NCBI RefSeq assembly: GCF_018687535.1
Contig: NZ_CP061295.1
Span: forward strand, 1,922,001-1,986,000
Direction: 5' to 3'
Length of the DNA stretch: 64,000 bases
Source of the DNA: Polynucleobacter sp. MWH-S4W17
Lineage (GTDB): Bacteria; Pseudomonadota; Gammaproteobacteria; Burkholderiales; Burkholderiaceae
Part shown: piece after piece, positions 39,940-50,148 of the stretch
How positions within the stretch are numbered: the stretch's first letter is position 1
How the letters are laid out: every line of letters starts with the position of its first letter
Position numbers and translations under genes: made by a program
The notes under the pieces: model-generated
Seen by the model: only the letters and a program-made list of their open reading frames with translations
What the model was told of the DNA's origin: nothing
Databases searched by the model: none

Positions 39940-40842
39940 TTATCTAGAGCGAATCATCGTGCCGAATGCTTGCTCGGTCAGAATTTCTAACAATAATGAA
40001 TGCTCAATGCGGCCATCAATAATGTGCACTGAATTGACACCGCTCTTAGCGGCATCTAATGCGGAAGAAATCTTGGGCAACATACCGCCAGAAATAGTGC
40101 CATCAGCAAAGAGCGCATCAATTTCTCGCGCGGTTAAATCTGTCAGCAACTTACCGTCTTTATCCATCACGCCCGGGATATTGGTCATCATGACCAACTT
40201 CTCTGCATGCAGGATTTCTGCCATCTTGCCAGCCACCAAGTCAGCATTAATGTTGTAAGCCTGGCCTTCTGCACTAAAGCCAATAGGAGAAATTACCGGA
40301 ATAAACGCATCGTCTTGCAAAGCTTTAACCACCGCAGGATTAATTGCCTCGATCTCACCAACAAAACCGATATCCACCATCTTGCCCGGCTCTGTATCGC
40401 TAGGAATCTTCATTTTCTTAGCGTGAATCAATCCGCCGTCTTTACCAGTCAAGCCAACAGCCTGGCCGCCAAAGTGGTTAATCAACATCACAATATCCTG
40501 CTGCACCTCGCCGCCTAGAACCCATTCCACTACTTCCATGGTTTCTTCATCGGTTACGCGCATACCTTGAATAAAAGTACCGGTCTTACCAATCTTCTTC
40601 AAGGCCTCATCAATTTGTGGGCCTCCCCCATGAACTACTACTGGATTCATGCCAACAAGCTTTAACAAGATCACGTCACGCGCAAAACTTTCCTTGAGAC
40701 GTTCTTCCACCATGGCATTTCCGCCATACTTAATCACAATAGTCTTGCCGTGATACGCACGAATATAAGGCAAAGCCTCAGCAAGAATCTCCGCCTTTAA
40801 TAAAGGAGAGATATCACTAATGGTTGGTAAATGCTTAGTCAT
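39940..40842 (-). CDS. argB: acetylglutamate kinase
   Basis: Phosphorylates N-acetylglutamate in arginine synthesis. The 300-residue length fits. It has [10 protein letters not shown] (the Gly-rich ATP loop), [11 protein letters not shown], and later [15 protein letters not shown] and [18 protein letters not shown]. It is 13 bases downstream of dksA and 10 bases upstream of slmA, in the middle of the minus-strand run. No sign of arginine-type attenuation in these tiny gaps. Confidence 0.97.
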   Translation of the reverse strand: MTKHLPTISDISPLLKAEILAEALPYIRAYHGKTIVIKYGGNAMVEERLKESFARDVILLKLVGMNPVVVHGGGPQIDEALKKIGKTGTFIQGMRVTDEETMEVVEWVLGGEVQQDIVMLINHFGGQAVGLTGKDGGLIHAKKMKIPSDTEPGKMVDIGFVGEIEAINPAVVKALQDDAFIPVISPIGFSAEGQAYNINADLVAGKMAEILHAEKLVMMTNIPGVMDKDGKLLTDLTAREIDALFADGTISGGMLPKISSALDAAKSGVNSVHIIDGRIEHSLLLEILTEQAFGTMIRSR

Positions 40843-40855
40843 CGCTACTTAAAAT

Positions 40856-41344
40856 TTATTCGCCAAATAATTTTTGACGGAGTTCGCGACGCTCTTGAGC
40901 CTCAAGAGATAAATTAGCTGTAGGCCTTGCAATTAAACGGTTCAAGCCGATTGGCTCACCAGTTTCTTCGCACCATCCATAGTCACCTGACTCAATGCGA
41001 GCCAATGCTTGCTCCACTTTTTTAAGCAGCTTGCGCTCACGATCACGCGTGCGCAATTCCAATGCATGCTCCTCTTCGATCGTTGCACGGTCGGCGGGAT
41101 CGGGAACCAAAATATTTTCACGCAGATGTTCTGTTGTCTCGGACGCATTCTTCAAAATGTCATCTTTGAGAGTGAGTAGTTTTTGACGGAAAAAATCTAA
41201 CTGCGCAGCACTCATGTAGTCCTTATCGGACATCTTGAGCAATTCGGCCTCAGTCAATGGAGCACCTTTTGCAACCTTAGCGCTCGCAGCCTTACTACTA
41301 GCTTTTGCAGCGGTTGATGGTTTTGTTGCTGTTTTTACCGTCAT
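40856..41344 (-). CDS. dksA: RNA polymerase-binding protein DksA (zinc-finger cysteines mostly absent)
   Basis: A transcription factor that binds the RNA polymerase secondary channel with ppGpp. The coiled-coil tip DxxDxA is present (D82, D85, A87), and a C-terminal globular domain follows. Of the four zinc cysteines only one remains (C125 in GWCEETGEPIG); the other positions hold Thr128, Ser146 and Ala149. Such cysteine-poor DksA is known in betaproteobacteria. An Ala/Lys-rich N-terminal extension (1-28) is additional. AGGAAAG precedes ATG. A 7-bp hairpin (41362-41379) and a candidate -10 TACAAT (41444-41439) lie in the leader. Confidence 0.94.
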   Translation of the reverse strand: MTVKTATKPSTAAKASSKAASAKVAKGAPLTEAELLKMSDKDYMSAAQLDFFRQKLLTLKDDILKNASETTEHLRENILVPDPADRATIEEEHALELRTRDRERKLLKKVEQALARIESGDYGWCEETGEPIGLNRLIARPTANLSLEAQERRELRQKLFGE

Positions 41345-41361
41345 CTCATTCTTTCCTGGTT

Positions 41362-41379
41362 TGAAGCATTATTGCTTCA
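41362..41379 (-). promoter_or_regulatory. short hairpin in the dksA leader
   Basis: TGAAGCA and TGCTTCA arms around a four-base loop, ending 17 bases before the dksA start and 7 bases before AGGAAAG. It may influence translation. It could also be chance, and no T run follows. Confidence 0.35.
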
Positions 41380-41455
41380 TTCTGCCAAACTTTTACGACT
41401 CCTTTATTAATATTCATCAATATGGGCCGTGGCGGCGGATTGTACCCGAATCTTG

Positions 41456-42526
41456 CTAGGCCAAACAGCCCTCAAGCCCTGCCAATAGGGTGTCCTTGGG
41501 CAAATCGATGCCTATGAAGACCATCCGGGTTTGCTTGGGTTCTGTGCCCCATGGACCGGCTAAATCGCTGCCCATCATCTGATGAACCCCCTGAAACACC
41601 ACTTTTCGGCTACTTCCCTTCACATAGAGTACACCCTTGTAGCGCAACATCTTCTCTCCAAAGACCTCCAAAATGCCTCCCAGGAAGTCTTCCAACTTTT
41701 TGTGATTAAAGGGTTTATCACTACGAAAAACAAAGGATTGGATACGATCAGTATGGCCAGCATGGCCATGGTGTTGGTGCTGGTGGTCGTGACTATGGTC
41801 ATGGCCACAGGTACTGTGGTCGTGGTCGTGACTATGGTCATGACCGCAATCCGCATGGTCATGATCTTCCTGCTCCAAGAAATGAGGGTCAATATCCAAC
41901 TTGGCATTGAGATTAAAGCCCTTGAGGTCTAAGACAGCATTCAAGGGCACCACACCCTTAGAAATGCCTGCAATAGGCGCTCTTGGGTTCATATGCATCA
42001 GGCGATTACGTAAGGCATCTACTTCAGCAGGCGTCACTAAATCGGTCTTAGTAATAAAGATTTGGTCGGCAAAGCCAACTTGGCGCTGAGCCTCTTCATG
42101 CTCATTGAGTTGTTGCTGACCGTGCTTGGCATCCACCAGGGTCACTACAGCATCTAAAACATAATGGTCTGCCACATCATCATCCATAAAGAATGTCTGA
42201 GCGACGGGGCCAGGATTAGCAACGCCTGTGGTTTCAATCACGACACGATCAAAACTAATCTTCTTATCTTTGCGTTGCTCCCAAAGCTCGTTTAAAGCAT
42301 CCACGAGATCGCCACGAATGGTGCAGCAAATACAACCATTGCTCATTTGCACAATGTTCTCTTGGTTGTCTTGCACCAAGATGTCGTTATCAATATTCTC
42401 TTCACCGAATTCATTCTCAATGACGGCAATTTTTTTGCCATGCTCTTCAGTCAAGATGTGTTTAAGCAAAGTGGTTTTGCCGCTTCCCAAGAAGCCCGTC
42501 AAAATCGTTACTGGAATTAATGCCAT
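41456..42526 (-). CDS. CobW/COG0523 family GTP-binding metallochaperone
   Basis: A G3E-family GTPase of 356 residues. [15 protein letters not shown] is the Walker [14 protein letters not shown] carries the CxCC metal-binding motif, the Walker B-like segment is [11 protein letters not shown], and TKTDLV gives base specificity. Between the GTPase and CobW C-terminal domains (about 218-255) lies a His-rich insert with HDHSHDH repeats. These features fit zinc-handling members of the family (ZNG1/YeiR/ZigA type). Zinc is inferred. I start at ATG 42526, with GGA six bases upstream. No Zur-type palindrome is seen in the 69-base gap to xerC. Confidence 0.9.
   Translation of the reverse strand: MALIPVTILTGFLGSGKTTLLKHILTEEHGKKIAVIENEFGEENIDNDILVQDNQENIVQMSNGCICCTIRGDLVDALNELWEQRKDKKISFDRVVIETTGVANPGPVAQTFFMDDDVADHYVLDAVVTLVDAKHGQQQLNEHEEAQRQVGFADQIFITKTDLVTPAEVDALRNRLMHMNPRAPIAGISKGVVPLNAVLDLKGFNLNAKLDIDPHFLEQEDHDHADCGHDHSHDHDHSTCGHDHSHDHQHQHHGHAGHTDRIQSFVFRSDKPFNHKKLEDFLGGILEVFGEKMLRYKGVLYVKGSSRKVVFQGVHQMMGSDLAGPWGTEPKQTRMVFIGIDLPKDTLLAGLEGCLA
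41783..41842 (-). repeat. 39-base tandem repeat in the His-rich insert of the CobW-like gene
   Basis: An identical 21-base segment occurs at 41783-41803 and 41822-41842, 39 bases (13 codons) apart. It encodes the repeated HDHSHDH unit of the metal-binding insert, with a Cys-Gly before each copy. This looks like a small in-frame duplication. Confidence 0.8.
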
Positions 42527-42595
42527 GGATGATCCAATCAAAATCTAAAAGCCAACAATTCCCAAAGCGGGAAACCTTCTATCTTACCGAGTTCC

Positions 42596-43597
42596 TCAGC
42601 CTTTGCCAGCCTTTGCGCGCGGATGCGCTTTATCGTATGCCTGAGCTAGGTGCTGAAAATCTAAAGAGGTATAAATCTGGGTACTAGCAATGCTGGCGTG
42701 CCCTAGCATCTCCTGTACTGCACGTAAATCCTGTGAGGATTGCAGCACGTGGCTGGCAAAGCTATGGCGCATCATATGAGGATGCACATGGGTGGGCAAT
42801 CCAGCGCGCATAGCTAAAGTCCGCAGTCTTGCTTGTACGGTACGTGGTGATAAGCGCTTACCCGTTGCTGACAAAAACAAGGCGATGGATTCTTCTGAAT
42901 AGTTTCCAGCATCACGCAGCTCTCGCCAGGTAGCAAGTGATTTCATTGCAGGCACACCAACAGGTACTGAACGTCGCTTGCCGCCCTTACCCAAAACTGT
43001 TACTTCAGCAGCATTCCAATCCAACCAACCAGCAGATTCATGCTGACGATTTTTGCTTTGCATCACATCAATTCCCAAGAGCTCTGAAAGACGCAGGCCT
43101 GATGAGTAAAGCAAATCAATAATGGCTGCATCTCGGATTGATTCCAAATCCTTTTTTTCTTCCGCTTCTTTCACGGCTTGGTTTACCAGGGCAAGCGCCT
43201 GCTCGACAGACAAAGCCTTGGGCAAAGACCTCAAGCGCTTAGGCGCCTTTACATCGTCAACCGGGTTAGCAATTAAATTGCTTGTTACCTTACCAGCACG
43301 GGCATCACGCCTGGCATCTTTCTCGGTAAGCCAGTCATACCAGCCACGCCATGCAGAAAGCGCTCTCGCAATACTTCTTGAGGATTTACCTTTGGAGTGC
43401 AAACGGCCAGCCCAACGACGCACATGGCCGTTGCTCACTTTTAATAGCTCAACATTGTCTTCAAGAGCGAAATTTTGCAGATCACTCAAATCCATGCCAT
43501 ACGCTTTGAGCGTATGCGGCGAGAGCTGACGCAACACATGTAACTCATGCAAATACTCTTGCATGAGGGGGTGTAGTTCAGTCAACTTTAATTTCAT
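42596..43597 (-). CDS. xerC: tyrosine recombinase XerC
   Basis: A chromosome dimer resolution recombinase acting at dif with XerD. The N-terminal SAM-like core-binding domain is at about 8-125. The catalytic set is visible: Arg in SSGLRLSELLG, Lys in GKGGKRR, HMMRHSFASH, LGHASI and the nucleophile Tyr in IYTSLD. It is 333 residues, slightly long through an insertion (KDARRDARAGKVT). It overlaps the DUF484 gene by 20 bases, the partner order known from many proteobacteria (dapF-DUF484-xerC), but here dapF lies 9 kb away on the other strand. Confidence 0.93.
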   Translation of the reverse strand: MKLKLTELHPLMQEYLHELHVLRQLSPHTLKAYGMDLSDLQNFALEDNVELLKVSNGHVRRWAGRLHSKGKSSRSIARALSAWRGWYDWLTEKDARRDARAGKVTSNLIANPVDDVKAPKRLRSLPKALSVEQALALVNQAVKEAEEKKDLESIRDAAIIDLLYSSGLRLSELLGIDVMQSKNRQHESAGWLDWNAAEVTVLGKGGKRRSVPVGVPAMKSLATWRELRDAGNYSEESIALFLSATGKRLSPRTVQARLRTLAMRAGLPTHVHPHMMRHSFASHVLQSSQDLRAVQEMLGHASIASTQIYTSLDFQHLAQAYDKAHPRAKAGKG

Positions 43598-44252
43598 AAG
43601 CCTGGATACGATCCAAAGCTGCGGCAGTTAATTCAGCAATCTGGCGCAAGTAGAAGGCGCCCATATCTGCCGTAAAGCGAGATTCATCCTTGCTAGCCAG
43701 CAACAACACGGCCGGTGATTGAGTGGCACCAATACTCTTACCCAAGGGCAGGCCAATAGCCACCATACTTTGCCACTCCGGATCAATGGTCGTCTGGCTT
43801 GCCAACAAATCTACGCTAGCTGCCACCAATTCTTTTGCAGAGCCACATAGTGGTGTGTCGACCCAAGGACCAAATGCAGAAGTAGGTGATAGCAGTTGAG
43901 CAGACTCCACCTCAAAGACTTCGGCTAAGCCCGAAGTAATCGCAGCCTCCACGTCTGATTTATTGTTGGCCTTCATCAAACGCAATAACCAAGCAACTAA
44001 ACTTTGTTGAGTTTTATCGTTACGGCTACCAAAATGCAACATCTCGCTTAGGCGACGATTGAGCTCTTGGTTCTGTGTGCGCAATACTGTCATCTGACGT
44101 TCTTGCAAAGAGATCGCACGATCCTCATGTGGGTGCTTAATCCGAATCTCATTAAAGAGATCAGCGTAACGCTCAAAGAAGCCTGGGGTTGAACGCAACC
44201 ACTCAGCAACTAACTCTTCTTGTTCGGCTTGCTTTGGATCGATTGCACTCAT
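43578..44252 (-). CDS. DUF484 family protein
   Basis: A 224-residue soluble protein. The N-terminus (EWLRSTPGFFERYADLFNEI) and the helix RQMTVLRTQNQELNRRLSEML are typical of DUF484, which is predicted to adopt a GAF-like fold in the second half. The function is unknown, but the gene is commonly just upstream of xerC, and here the two overlap. It is 27 bases downstream of gatB, so it is likely read from the gat transcript. The ribosome binding site is weak (AGAAAGA). Confidence 0.88.
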   Translation of the reverse strand: MSAIDPKQAEQEELVAEWLRSTPGFFERYADLFNEIRIKHPHEDRAISLQERQMTVLRTQNQELNRRLSEMLHFGSRNDKTQQSLVAWLLRLMKANNKSDVEAAITSGLAEVFEVESAQLLSPTSAFGPWVDTPLCGSAKELVAASVDLLASQTTIDPEWQSMVAIGLPLGKSIGATQSPAVLLLASKDESRFTADMGAFYLRQIAELTAAALDRIQAYEIKVD

Positions 44253-44279
44253 ATATTTCTTTCTAAATATGTTCTTTGG

Positions 44280-45752
44280 TTAACCAAGCTTTTTACGCAA
44301 GAGCTCGTTTACTTGACCAGGGTTTGCTTTGCCTTGAGAGGCCTTCATGATCTGGCCAACGAGAGCGTTAAATGCTTTCTCTTTGCCTGAGCGGAACTCT
44401 TCAACCGATTTCTGGTTGGCCGCCAACACCTGATCAATAATGGCTTCAATGGCGCCGCTATCACTAATTTGTTTTAGTCCTTTAGCGTCAATAACCTGAT
44501 CAACGGTGCTGATAGCTTTACCTGCGATAGCTTCTTCCCAAAGAATGGCAAAGATATCTTTAGCAATCTTATTGGAGATAGTGCCATCTGCCACACGCGT
44601 CAGTAATGGCGCTAAATGCTCCGCTTTTAATGGCGCGTCAGCTGCAGCAATGCCTGCACGATTTAAGGAGGAAGCAAATTCACCAGCAATTAAATTGGCT
44701 GCGGCCTTTGCCAATGGCTTACCTACGATTACCAACAATGCTTCAAATACTTTTGCTGTGTCGCGATCTTGCGTGAGCAACTGCGCATCGTATGCACTTA
44801 AGCCAAACTCGGTTTGCCACTGCTCGCGTAATTGAGCAGGTAATGCTGGCATCTTGCTGCGCACATCTGTAATCCATGCATCATCAATCACAACGGGCAA
44901 TAAGTCAGGATCGGGGAAGTAGCGATAGTCGTTAGCATCTTCTTTACTGCGCATACTGCGGGTTTCGCCACGGTCAGGATCGTAAAGTCGGGTTTCTTGA
45001 ACAACGGCACCGCCATCTTCAATCAGCTCGATTTGACGACGCACTTCATATTGAATGGCTTCCTCTAAAAAGCGGAAGGAGTTCAAGTTTTTGATTTCGC
45101 AACGGGTACCGAATTCAGCCTGGCCTTTAGGGCGAACAGAAACGTTCGCATCGCAACGGAAAGAGCCTTCTTGCATATTGCCGTCACAAACTCCCAGCCA
45201 CACCACCAAGCCATGCAAAGCCTTGGCATAGGCAACGGCCTCAGCGGCACTGCGCATCACTGGCTCAGTAACAATCTCGAGGAGTGGTGTGCCGGCGCGG
45301 TTCAAATCAATCCCGCTAGAGGGCTCGCCATGAGGGCCTGTAAAGCCTTCTTCATGGACTGATTTACCAGCATCCTCCTCCATATGGGCGCGAGTGAGTT
45401 CAACTACTTTTATTTCATCCCCAACCAAGATCTCAAGATACCCGCCAACAACAACCGGGATCTCCATCTGGCTGATTTGATAGCCCTTGGGTAGATCTGG
45501 GTAGAAATAATTCTTGCGAGCAAAGATACTTGCCGGCGAAATCTTCGCATTTACTGCTAAACCAAATCGAATCGCATGCTCTACCGCTTGACGATTAAGT
45601 ACAGGCAAAACGCCAGGCAATGCTAAATCCACCGCACACGCTTGCGTGTTTGGCGCGGCGCCAAAGCGCGTACTTGCGCCACTAAAAATCTTGGACTGAG
45701 TTTGCAACTGCGCGTGGGTCTCTAGACCAATAACGACTTCCCATTGCATCAT
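44280..45752 (-). CDS. gatB: aspartyl/glutamyl-tRNA amidotransferase subunit B
   Basis: A subunit of the GatCAB complex that amidates Glu-tRNA(Gln) and/or Asp-tRNA(Asn). It is 490 residues, beginning [14 protein letters not shown], with [13 protein letters not shown] and the RNA-binding YqeY-like C-terminal domain (about 340-490, ending [13 protein letters not shown]). The first ATG overlaps the gatA stop as ATGA. The second Met codon directly after it is better placed relative to GAGG and may be the real start (45749). It is the third of the gatC-gatA-gatB operon. Confidence 0.97.
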   Translation of the reverse strand: MMQWEVVIGLETHAQLQTQSKIFSGASTRFGAAPNTQACAVDLALPGVLPVLNRQAVEHAIRFGLAVNAKISPASIFARKNYFYPDLPKGYQISQMEIPVVVGGYLEILVGDEIKVVELTRAHMEEDAGKSVHEEGFTGPHGEPSSGIDLNRAGTPLLEIVTEPVMRSAAEAVAYAKALHGLVVWLGVCDGNMQEGSFRCDANVSVRPKGQAEFGTRCEIKNLNSFRFLEEAIQYEVRRQIELIEDGGAVVQETRLYDPDRGETRSMRSKEDANDYRYFPDPDLLPVVIDDAWITDVRSKMPALPAQLREQWQTEFGLSAYDAQLLTQDRDTAKVFEALLVIVGKPLAKAAANLIAGEFASSLNRAGIAAADAPLKAEHLAPLLTRVADGTISNKIAKDIFAILWEEAIAGKAISTVDQVIDAKGLKQISDSGAIEAIIDQVLAANQKSVEEFRSGKEKAFNALVGQIMKASQGKANPGQVNELLRKKLG

Positions 45753-47266
45753 GCCACCTCACTTGCTGGACGCAAATGCCAATCAGTGGCTTGCTGATAT
45801 TGATGAGCCACTTGCAACAAGCGCGCTTCAGAAAAATAATTACCAATGAGCTGCATGCCAATTGGCAAGTTGTTTGTATTAAATCCACAAGGGACACTCA
45901 TCGCTGGCAAGCCTGCCAAGTTAGTAGAGAGCGTATAAATATCTTCTAAATACATTTGCACGGGATCTTTAGATTTCTCGCCCAAACGCCAAGCCACATC
46001 AGGGGCTACAGGCCCCAGGATGACATCGCACTGATTGAATGCAGCTTGAAAATCCGCTGCAATAATGCGACGAATTTTTTGTGCCTGAAGATAGTAAGCA
46101 TCATAGTAACCATGACATAGCACATAGGTTCCAATCATGATGCGGCGCTTCACTTCTTCACCAAAACCTTCGGTGCGTGACTTGGCATACATATCATTGA
46201 GATCACGATACTCATTGGCACGATACCCATAACGCACACCATCAAAGCGACTCAAGTTACTCGATGCTTCTGCTGGCGCTAAAACGTAATACACCGGTAT
46301 GGATAACTTGGTTTTAGGCAAGCTGACTTCAATTAATGTAGCGCCTAAATTTTCTAAAAGCTTAGTGGCTTCAGTAACGGATTTAGCAACATCAGCGGCT
46401 AAACCTTCTGCAAAAAATTCTTTAGGTAAACCAACACGCAAACCCTCCAATGGTTTTGCGGGATTGGCATTGCCTTTCTTCCAATGTTGATTGAGGTAAC
46501 GACCGTAATCTTCACCAGAGTCAGCCAAAGAGGTGGAGTCACGCGGATCATGCGAAGACATTGCAGACAGCAACAAGGCGCAGTCTTCTGCAGTCTTGCC
46601 CATCGGCCCAGCTTGATCGAGCGATGAAGCGTAAGCAATCATGCCGTAGCGTGACACTCGCCCATAACTCGGCTTAATTCCAGTTAAGCCGCAAAAAGCA
46701 GCCGGCTGACGAATTGATCCGCCTGTATCTGTGCCAGTTGCAATCGGAGCCAATCCCGCTGCTACAGCTGCAGCAGAGCCACCGGACGAGCCTCCCGCTA
46801 CGTGAGAAGCATTCCAAGGGTTTAAGACCGGCCCAAAGGCGGAGTTTTCATTAGAAGAGCCCATTGCGAACTCATCCATATTGGTTTTGCCAAGACAAAC
46901 CATGCCAGCGCCATGGGGATTGTCTTCATCTGGAATTCCCAGATTCGCTACTACCGTGGCATCGAAAGGACTCTGATAGCCAGCCAAGATTTTGGAGGCT
47001 GCGGTCGAATTCCAACCCCGGGTTACAAAGACATCTTTATGAGCCACAGGAATGCCGGTTAACTTACCAGCTTTACCAGATGAAATTAACTGATCTGCCT
47101 TATTTGCTTGCTCTAAACTTAAGTGAGCATTCACATCAAGATAGGCATTCCACTGTTTTCCAGCCTCAATACGGTCTAAGAAGTACTGGGTTAGCTCTGT
47201 ACTGGATACCTCTTTTGCAGCAAGTGCTTTTGCCATTAAGGCGATAGGGGTGTTGTGCCAACTCAT
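45749..47266 (-). CDS. gatA: aspartyl/glutamyl-tRNA amidotransferase subunit A
   Basis: The amidase subunit that supplies ammonia from glutamine to GatB. The 505-residue amidase-signature enzyme has Lys in IPVAHKDVF, the Ser-rich region [19 protein letters not shown] and the nucleophile Ser in [10 protein letters not shown]. It overlaps gatC and gatB in ATGA junctions, so the three subunits are translationally coupled and presumably made in equal amounts. Confidence 0.97.
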   Translation of the reverse strand: MSWHNTPIALMAKALAAKEVSSTELTQYFLDRIEAGKQWNAYLDVNAHLSLEQANKADQLISSGKAGKLTGIPVAHKDVFVTRGWNSTAASKILAGYQSPFDATVVANLGIPDEDNPHGAGMVCLGKTNMDEFAMGSSNENSAFGPVLNPWNASHVAGGSSGGSAAAVAAGLAPIATGTDTGGSIRQPAAFCGLTGIKPSYGRVSRYGMIAYASSLDQAGPMGKTAEDCALLLSAMSSHDPRDSTSLADSGEDYGRYLNQHWKKGNANPAKPLEGLRVGLPKEFFAEGLAADVAKSVTEATKLLENLGATLIEVSLPKTKLSIPVYYVLAPAEASSNLSRFDGVRYGYRANEYRDLNDMYAKSRTEGFGEEVKRRIMIGTYVLCHGYYDAYYLQAQKIRRIIAADFQAAFNQCDVILGPVAPDVAWRLGEKSKDPVQMYLEDIYTLSTNLAGLPAMSVPCGFNTNNLPIGMQLIGNYFSEARLLQVAHQYQQATDWHLRPASEVA

Positions 47267-47556
47267 TCGATCACCTTTGGCACCAAGAAATAGCCGTCAT
47301 GCTGAGCAGGGGCTGACTGCATATTTTCGGCACGATGATCTGATTCAGTAACTTGATCAACGCGCATGGGCTGGGCCAAATCCCGCAAAAAGAGGATTGG
47401 GTGAGCCAATGGCTCAAGACCAGTGGTATCCACGGCCTGCATTTCCTCAACCAAAGAAAAAATGGCCTGTAATTGAGGTAAAACTGCCTCGGCTTCTGCC
47501 TGATTTAACTCAAGCCTAGATAGGTGCGCAATGCGCTGGACATCATCAAGTTTCAT
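47263..47556 (-). CDS. gatC: aspartyl/glutamyl-tRNA amidotransferase subunit C
   Basis: A 97-residue clamp subunit of Gat[20 protein letters not shown] and the [20 protein letters not shown] region match the family. It is first in the operon, divergent from mreB with 59 bases between starts; the region holds AT-rich sequence (TATATATTTTC) that could serve promoters in either direction. The ribosome binding site is poor. The genes downstream on this strand continue without a large gap to ampG. Confidence 0.93.
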   Translation of the reverse strand: MKLDDVQRIAHLSRLELNQAEAEAVLPQLQAIFSLVEEMQAVDTTGLEPLAHPILFLRDLAQPMRVDQVTESDHRAENMQSAPAQHDGYFLVPKVIE

Positions 47557-47591
47557 GGGACGAGAGTATCATTCCTATATATTTTCATTAA

Positions 47592-48659
<1,068 letters not shown>

Positions 48660-48683
48660 GCAACATACACGTCGACCAGGGAA

Positions 48684-49619
48684 TTGCAACATAGCGCTCC
48701 ACCACTTTTCAGACAGGGCATTCCGGCCTTACTTAAACTGATTGTCTGTCTGTCGATCAGCATCGCTCTGATGCTGATCGATTTTCGTTTCAAAGCACTC
48801 GACCCCATTCGCAATAATGTCAACTGGATTTTGCGTCCTCTTGAATATGTGATGATGGCACCGCGTAACGCCTTCGAAGCAACATCAGAATATTTCACCA
48901 CCCGATCAACTCTTGATCAAGAAAACCAAGTAATGAAAGTACGTCAAGCAGAGCTTTCTTTGCTGGCAAATCAATCTGAATTTTTGATGGTGGAAAACCA
49001 AAACCTGCGCGAGCTTATGACTTTGCAAAAACAGGTTCCATTCAAAACATTACCGGCAGAAATTCTATTTAATCCACCCAATCCAATCTCGCAGCGCATC
49101 GTAATCAATCGTGGCAGCAATGATGGCCTAAAGCTTGGCAATCCGATTGCCAATGATTCTGGCATTTTGGGTCAAGTGGTTCGCCTCTATGAGCGCTCTG
49201 CCGAGGTTTCCCTGCTGGAAGACCGTGATTTTGCGGTTCCAGTTCAAGTGGCCCGCAACGGCCTTCGTGCGGCTGTATTTGGCGCGGGGCGTGGCAATCC
49301 ATTGGAGCTACGCTATTTACCGGTAGCCAGCGATTTGGAGGTTGGCGATATTTTGCTGACCTCGGGCATTGATGGCGTTTACCCCCCAGGGTTTGCAGTA
49401 GCAGTGATTAGCAAAATAGAGCGCAATGTTGATAAGAACTCTTCTAACGTCTTTTGTGATCCCGTTGCGGCAGTAAATCGCTATCGTCAAGCGCTTGCAC
49501 TGTTGTACGATCCGCAACTTGATGCCAAAGCGGCAACTGTAAATAGCAAATCCACTTCTGGTGCACCACTAAGCAATACACCCGGCAGACGCCAAACGCG
49601 TGCGCGAGGTATGCAATGA
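48684..49619 (+). CDS. mreC: rod shape-determining protein MreC
   Basis: A 311-residue bitopic membrane protein with one N-terminal transmembrane helix (about 15-33), a coiled-coil region (about 70-105) and the double beta-barrel MreC domain (RIVINRGSNDGLKLGNPIAN, and later ILLTSGIDGVYPPGFAVAVI). The start is TTG at 48684 with AGGGAA just upstream, 24 bases after mreB; there is no ATG before the transmembrane helix. Its last bases overlap mreD (ATGA). It has a polar, probably disordered tail with a TNSKSTSG-like composition. Confidence 0.95.
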   Translation: MQHSAPPLFRQGIPALLKLIVCLSISIALMLIDFRFKALDPIRNNVNWILRPLEYVMMAPRNAFEATSEYFTTRSTLDQENQVMKVRQAELSLLANQSEFLMVENQNLRELMTLQKQVPFKTLPAEILFNPPNPISQRIVINRGSNDGLKLGNPIANDSGILGQVVRLYERSAEVSLLEDRDFAVPVQVARNGLRAAVFGAGRGNPLELRYLPVASDLEVGDILLTSGIDGVYPPGFAVAVISKIERNVDKNSSNVFCDPVAAVNRYRQALALLYDPQLDAKAATVNSKSTSGAPLSNTPGRRQTRARGMQ

Positions 49620-50140
49620 TCGATTTCCAGAGCGGCTATATTCTGCGCCCGGTAAATCCGGTCTTCATTTATTTCAGCTTATTTTGTGCGCTGCTATTAA
49701 ACCTATTGCCCATTGGTAATTACGGTTGGGTGCCAGATTGGTTAATCCTGTGTATTGTGTTTTGGAACATTCATCAACATCGCTATGTCAGCGTCATCAC
49801 CGCCTTCATTTTGGGCTTGATGATCGATGTACATAATTCCGATTTATTAGGATTGCACGCCTTTAGTTACTCTCTGGTCGCCTACCTTGCTATCTCATGG
49901 CACAGGCGCATTGTGGCTCTGACCGTTCTTTCCCAAGCCCTGCACCTACTCCCCATCTTCTTATTGGTATCGCTATTTCCTGTGCTGGCGCACTGGCTGC
50001 TCAGCGGTGAACTCTATTGGTGGGCTTTAACAGGTGCGATCCAGGCTTTGATTGAAGCAATGCTTTGGCCGCTAGCCACCCGCATCCTGCTTGCGCCGCA
50101 ACGTCGCCCTATAGATGTTGATCACAATCGACCCCTTTAA
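49616..50140 (+). CDS. mreD: rod shape-determining protein MreD
   Basis: A 174-residue polytopic inner-membrane protein of about five to six hydrophobic segments, with family features RPVNPVFIYFSLFCALLLN, LIDVHNSDLLGLHAFSYSLV-like core and PLATRILLAPQRRP at the end. It couples translationally to mreC through ATGA, and mrdA follows after 8 bases. The function in the elongasome is known by association with MreB and MreC. Confidence 0.93.
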   Translation: MIDFQSGYILRPVNPVFIYFSLFCALLLNLLPIGNYGWVPDWLILCIVFWNIHQHRYVSVITAFILGLMIDVHNSDLLGLHAFSYSLVAYLAISWHRRIVALTVLSQALHLLPIFLLVSLFPVLAHWLLSGELYWWALTGAIQALIEAMLWPLATRILLAPQRRPIDVDHNRPL

Positions 50141-50148
50141 GAAGCGGC

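Noticed and set aside
42527..42595. Zur box upstream of the CobW-like gene
   Set aside because: No palindrome of the TGTTATA type could be found in the gap.
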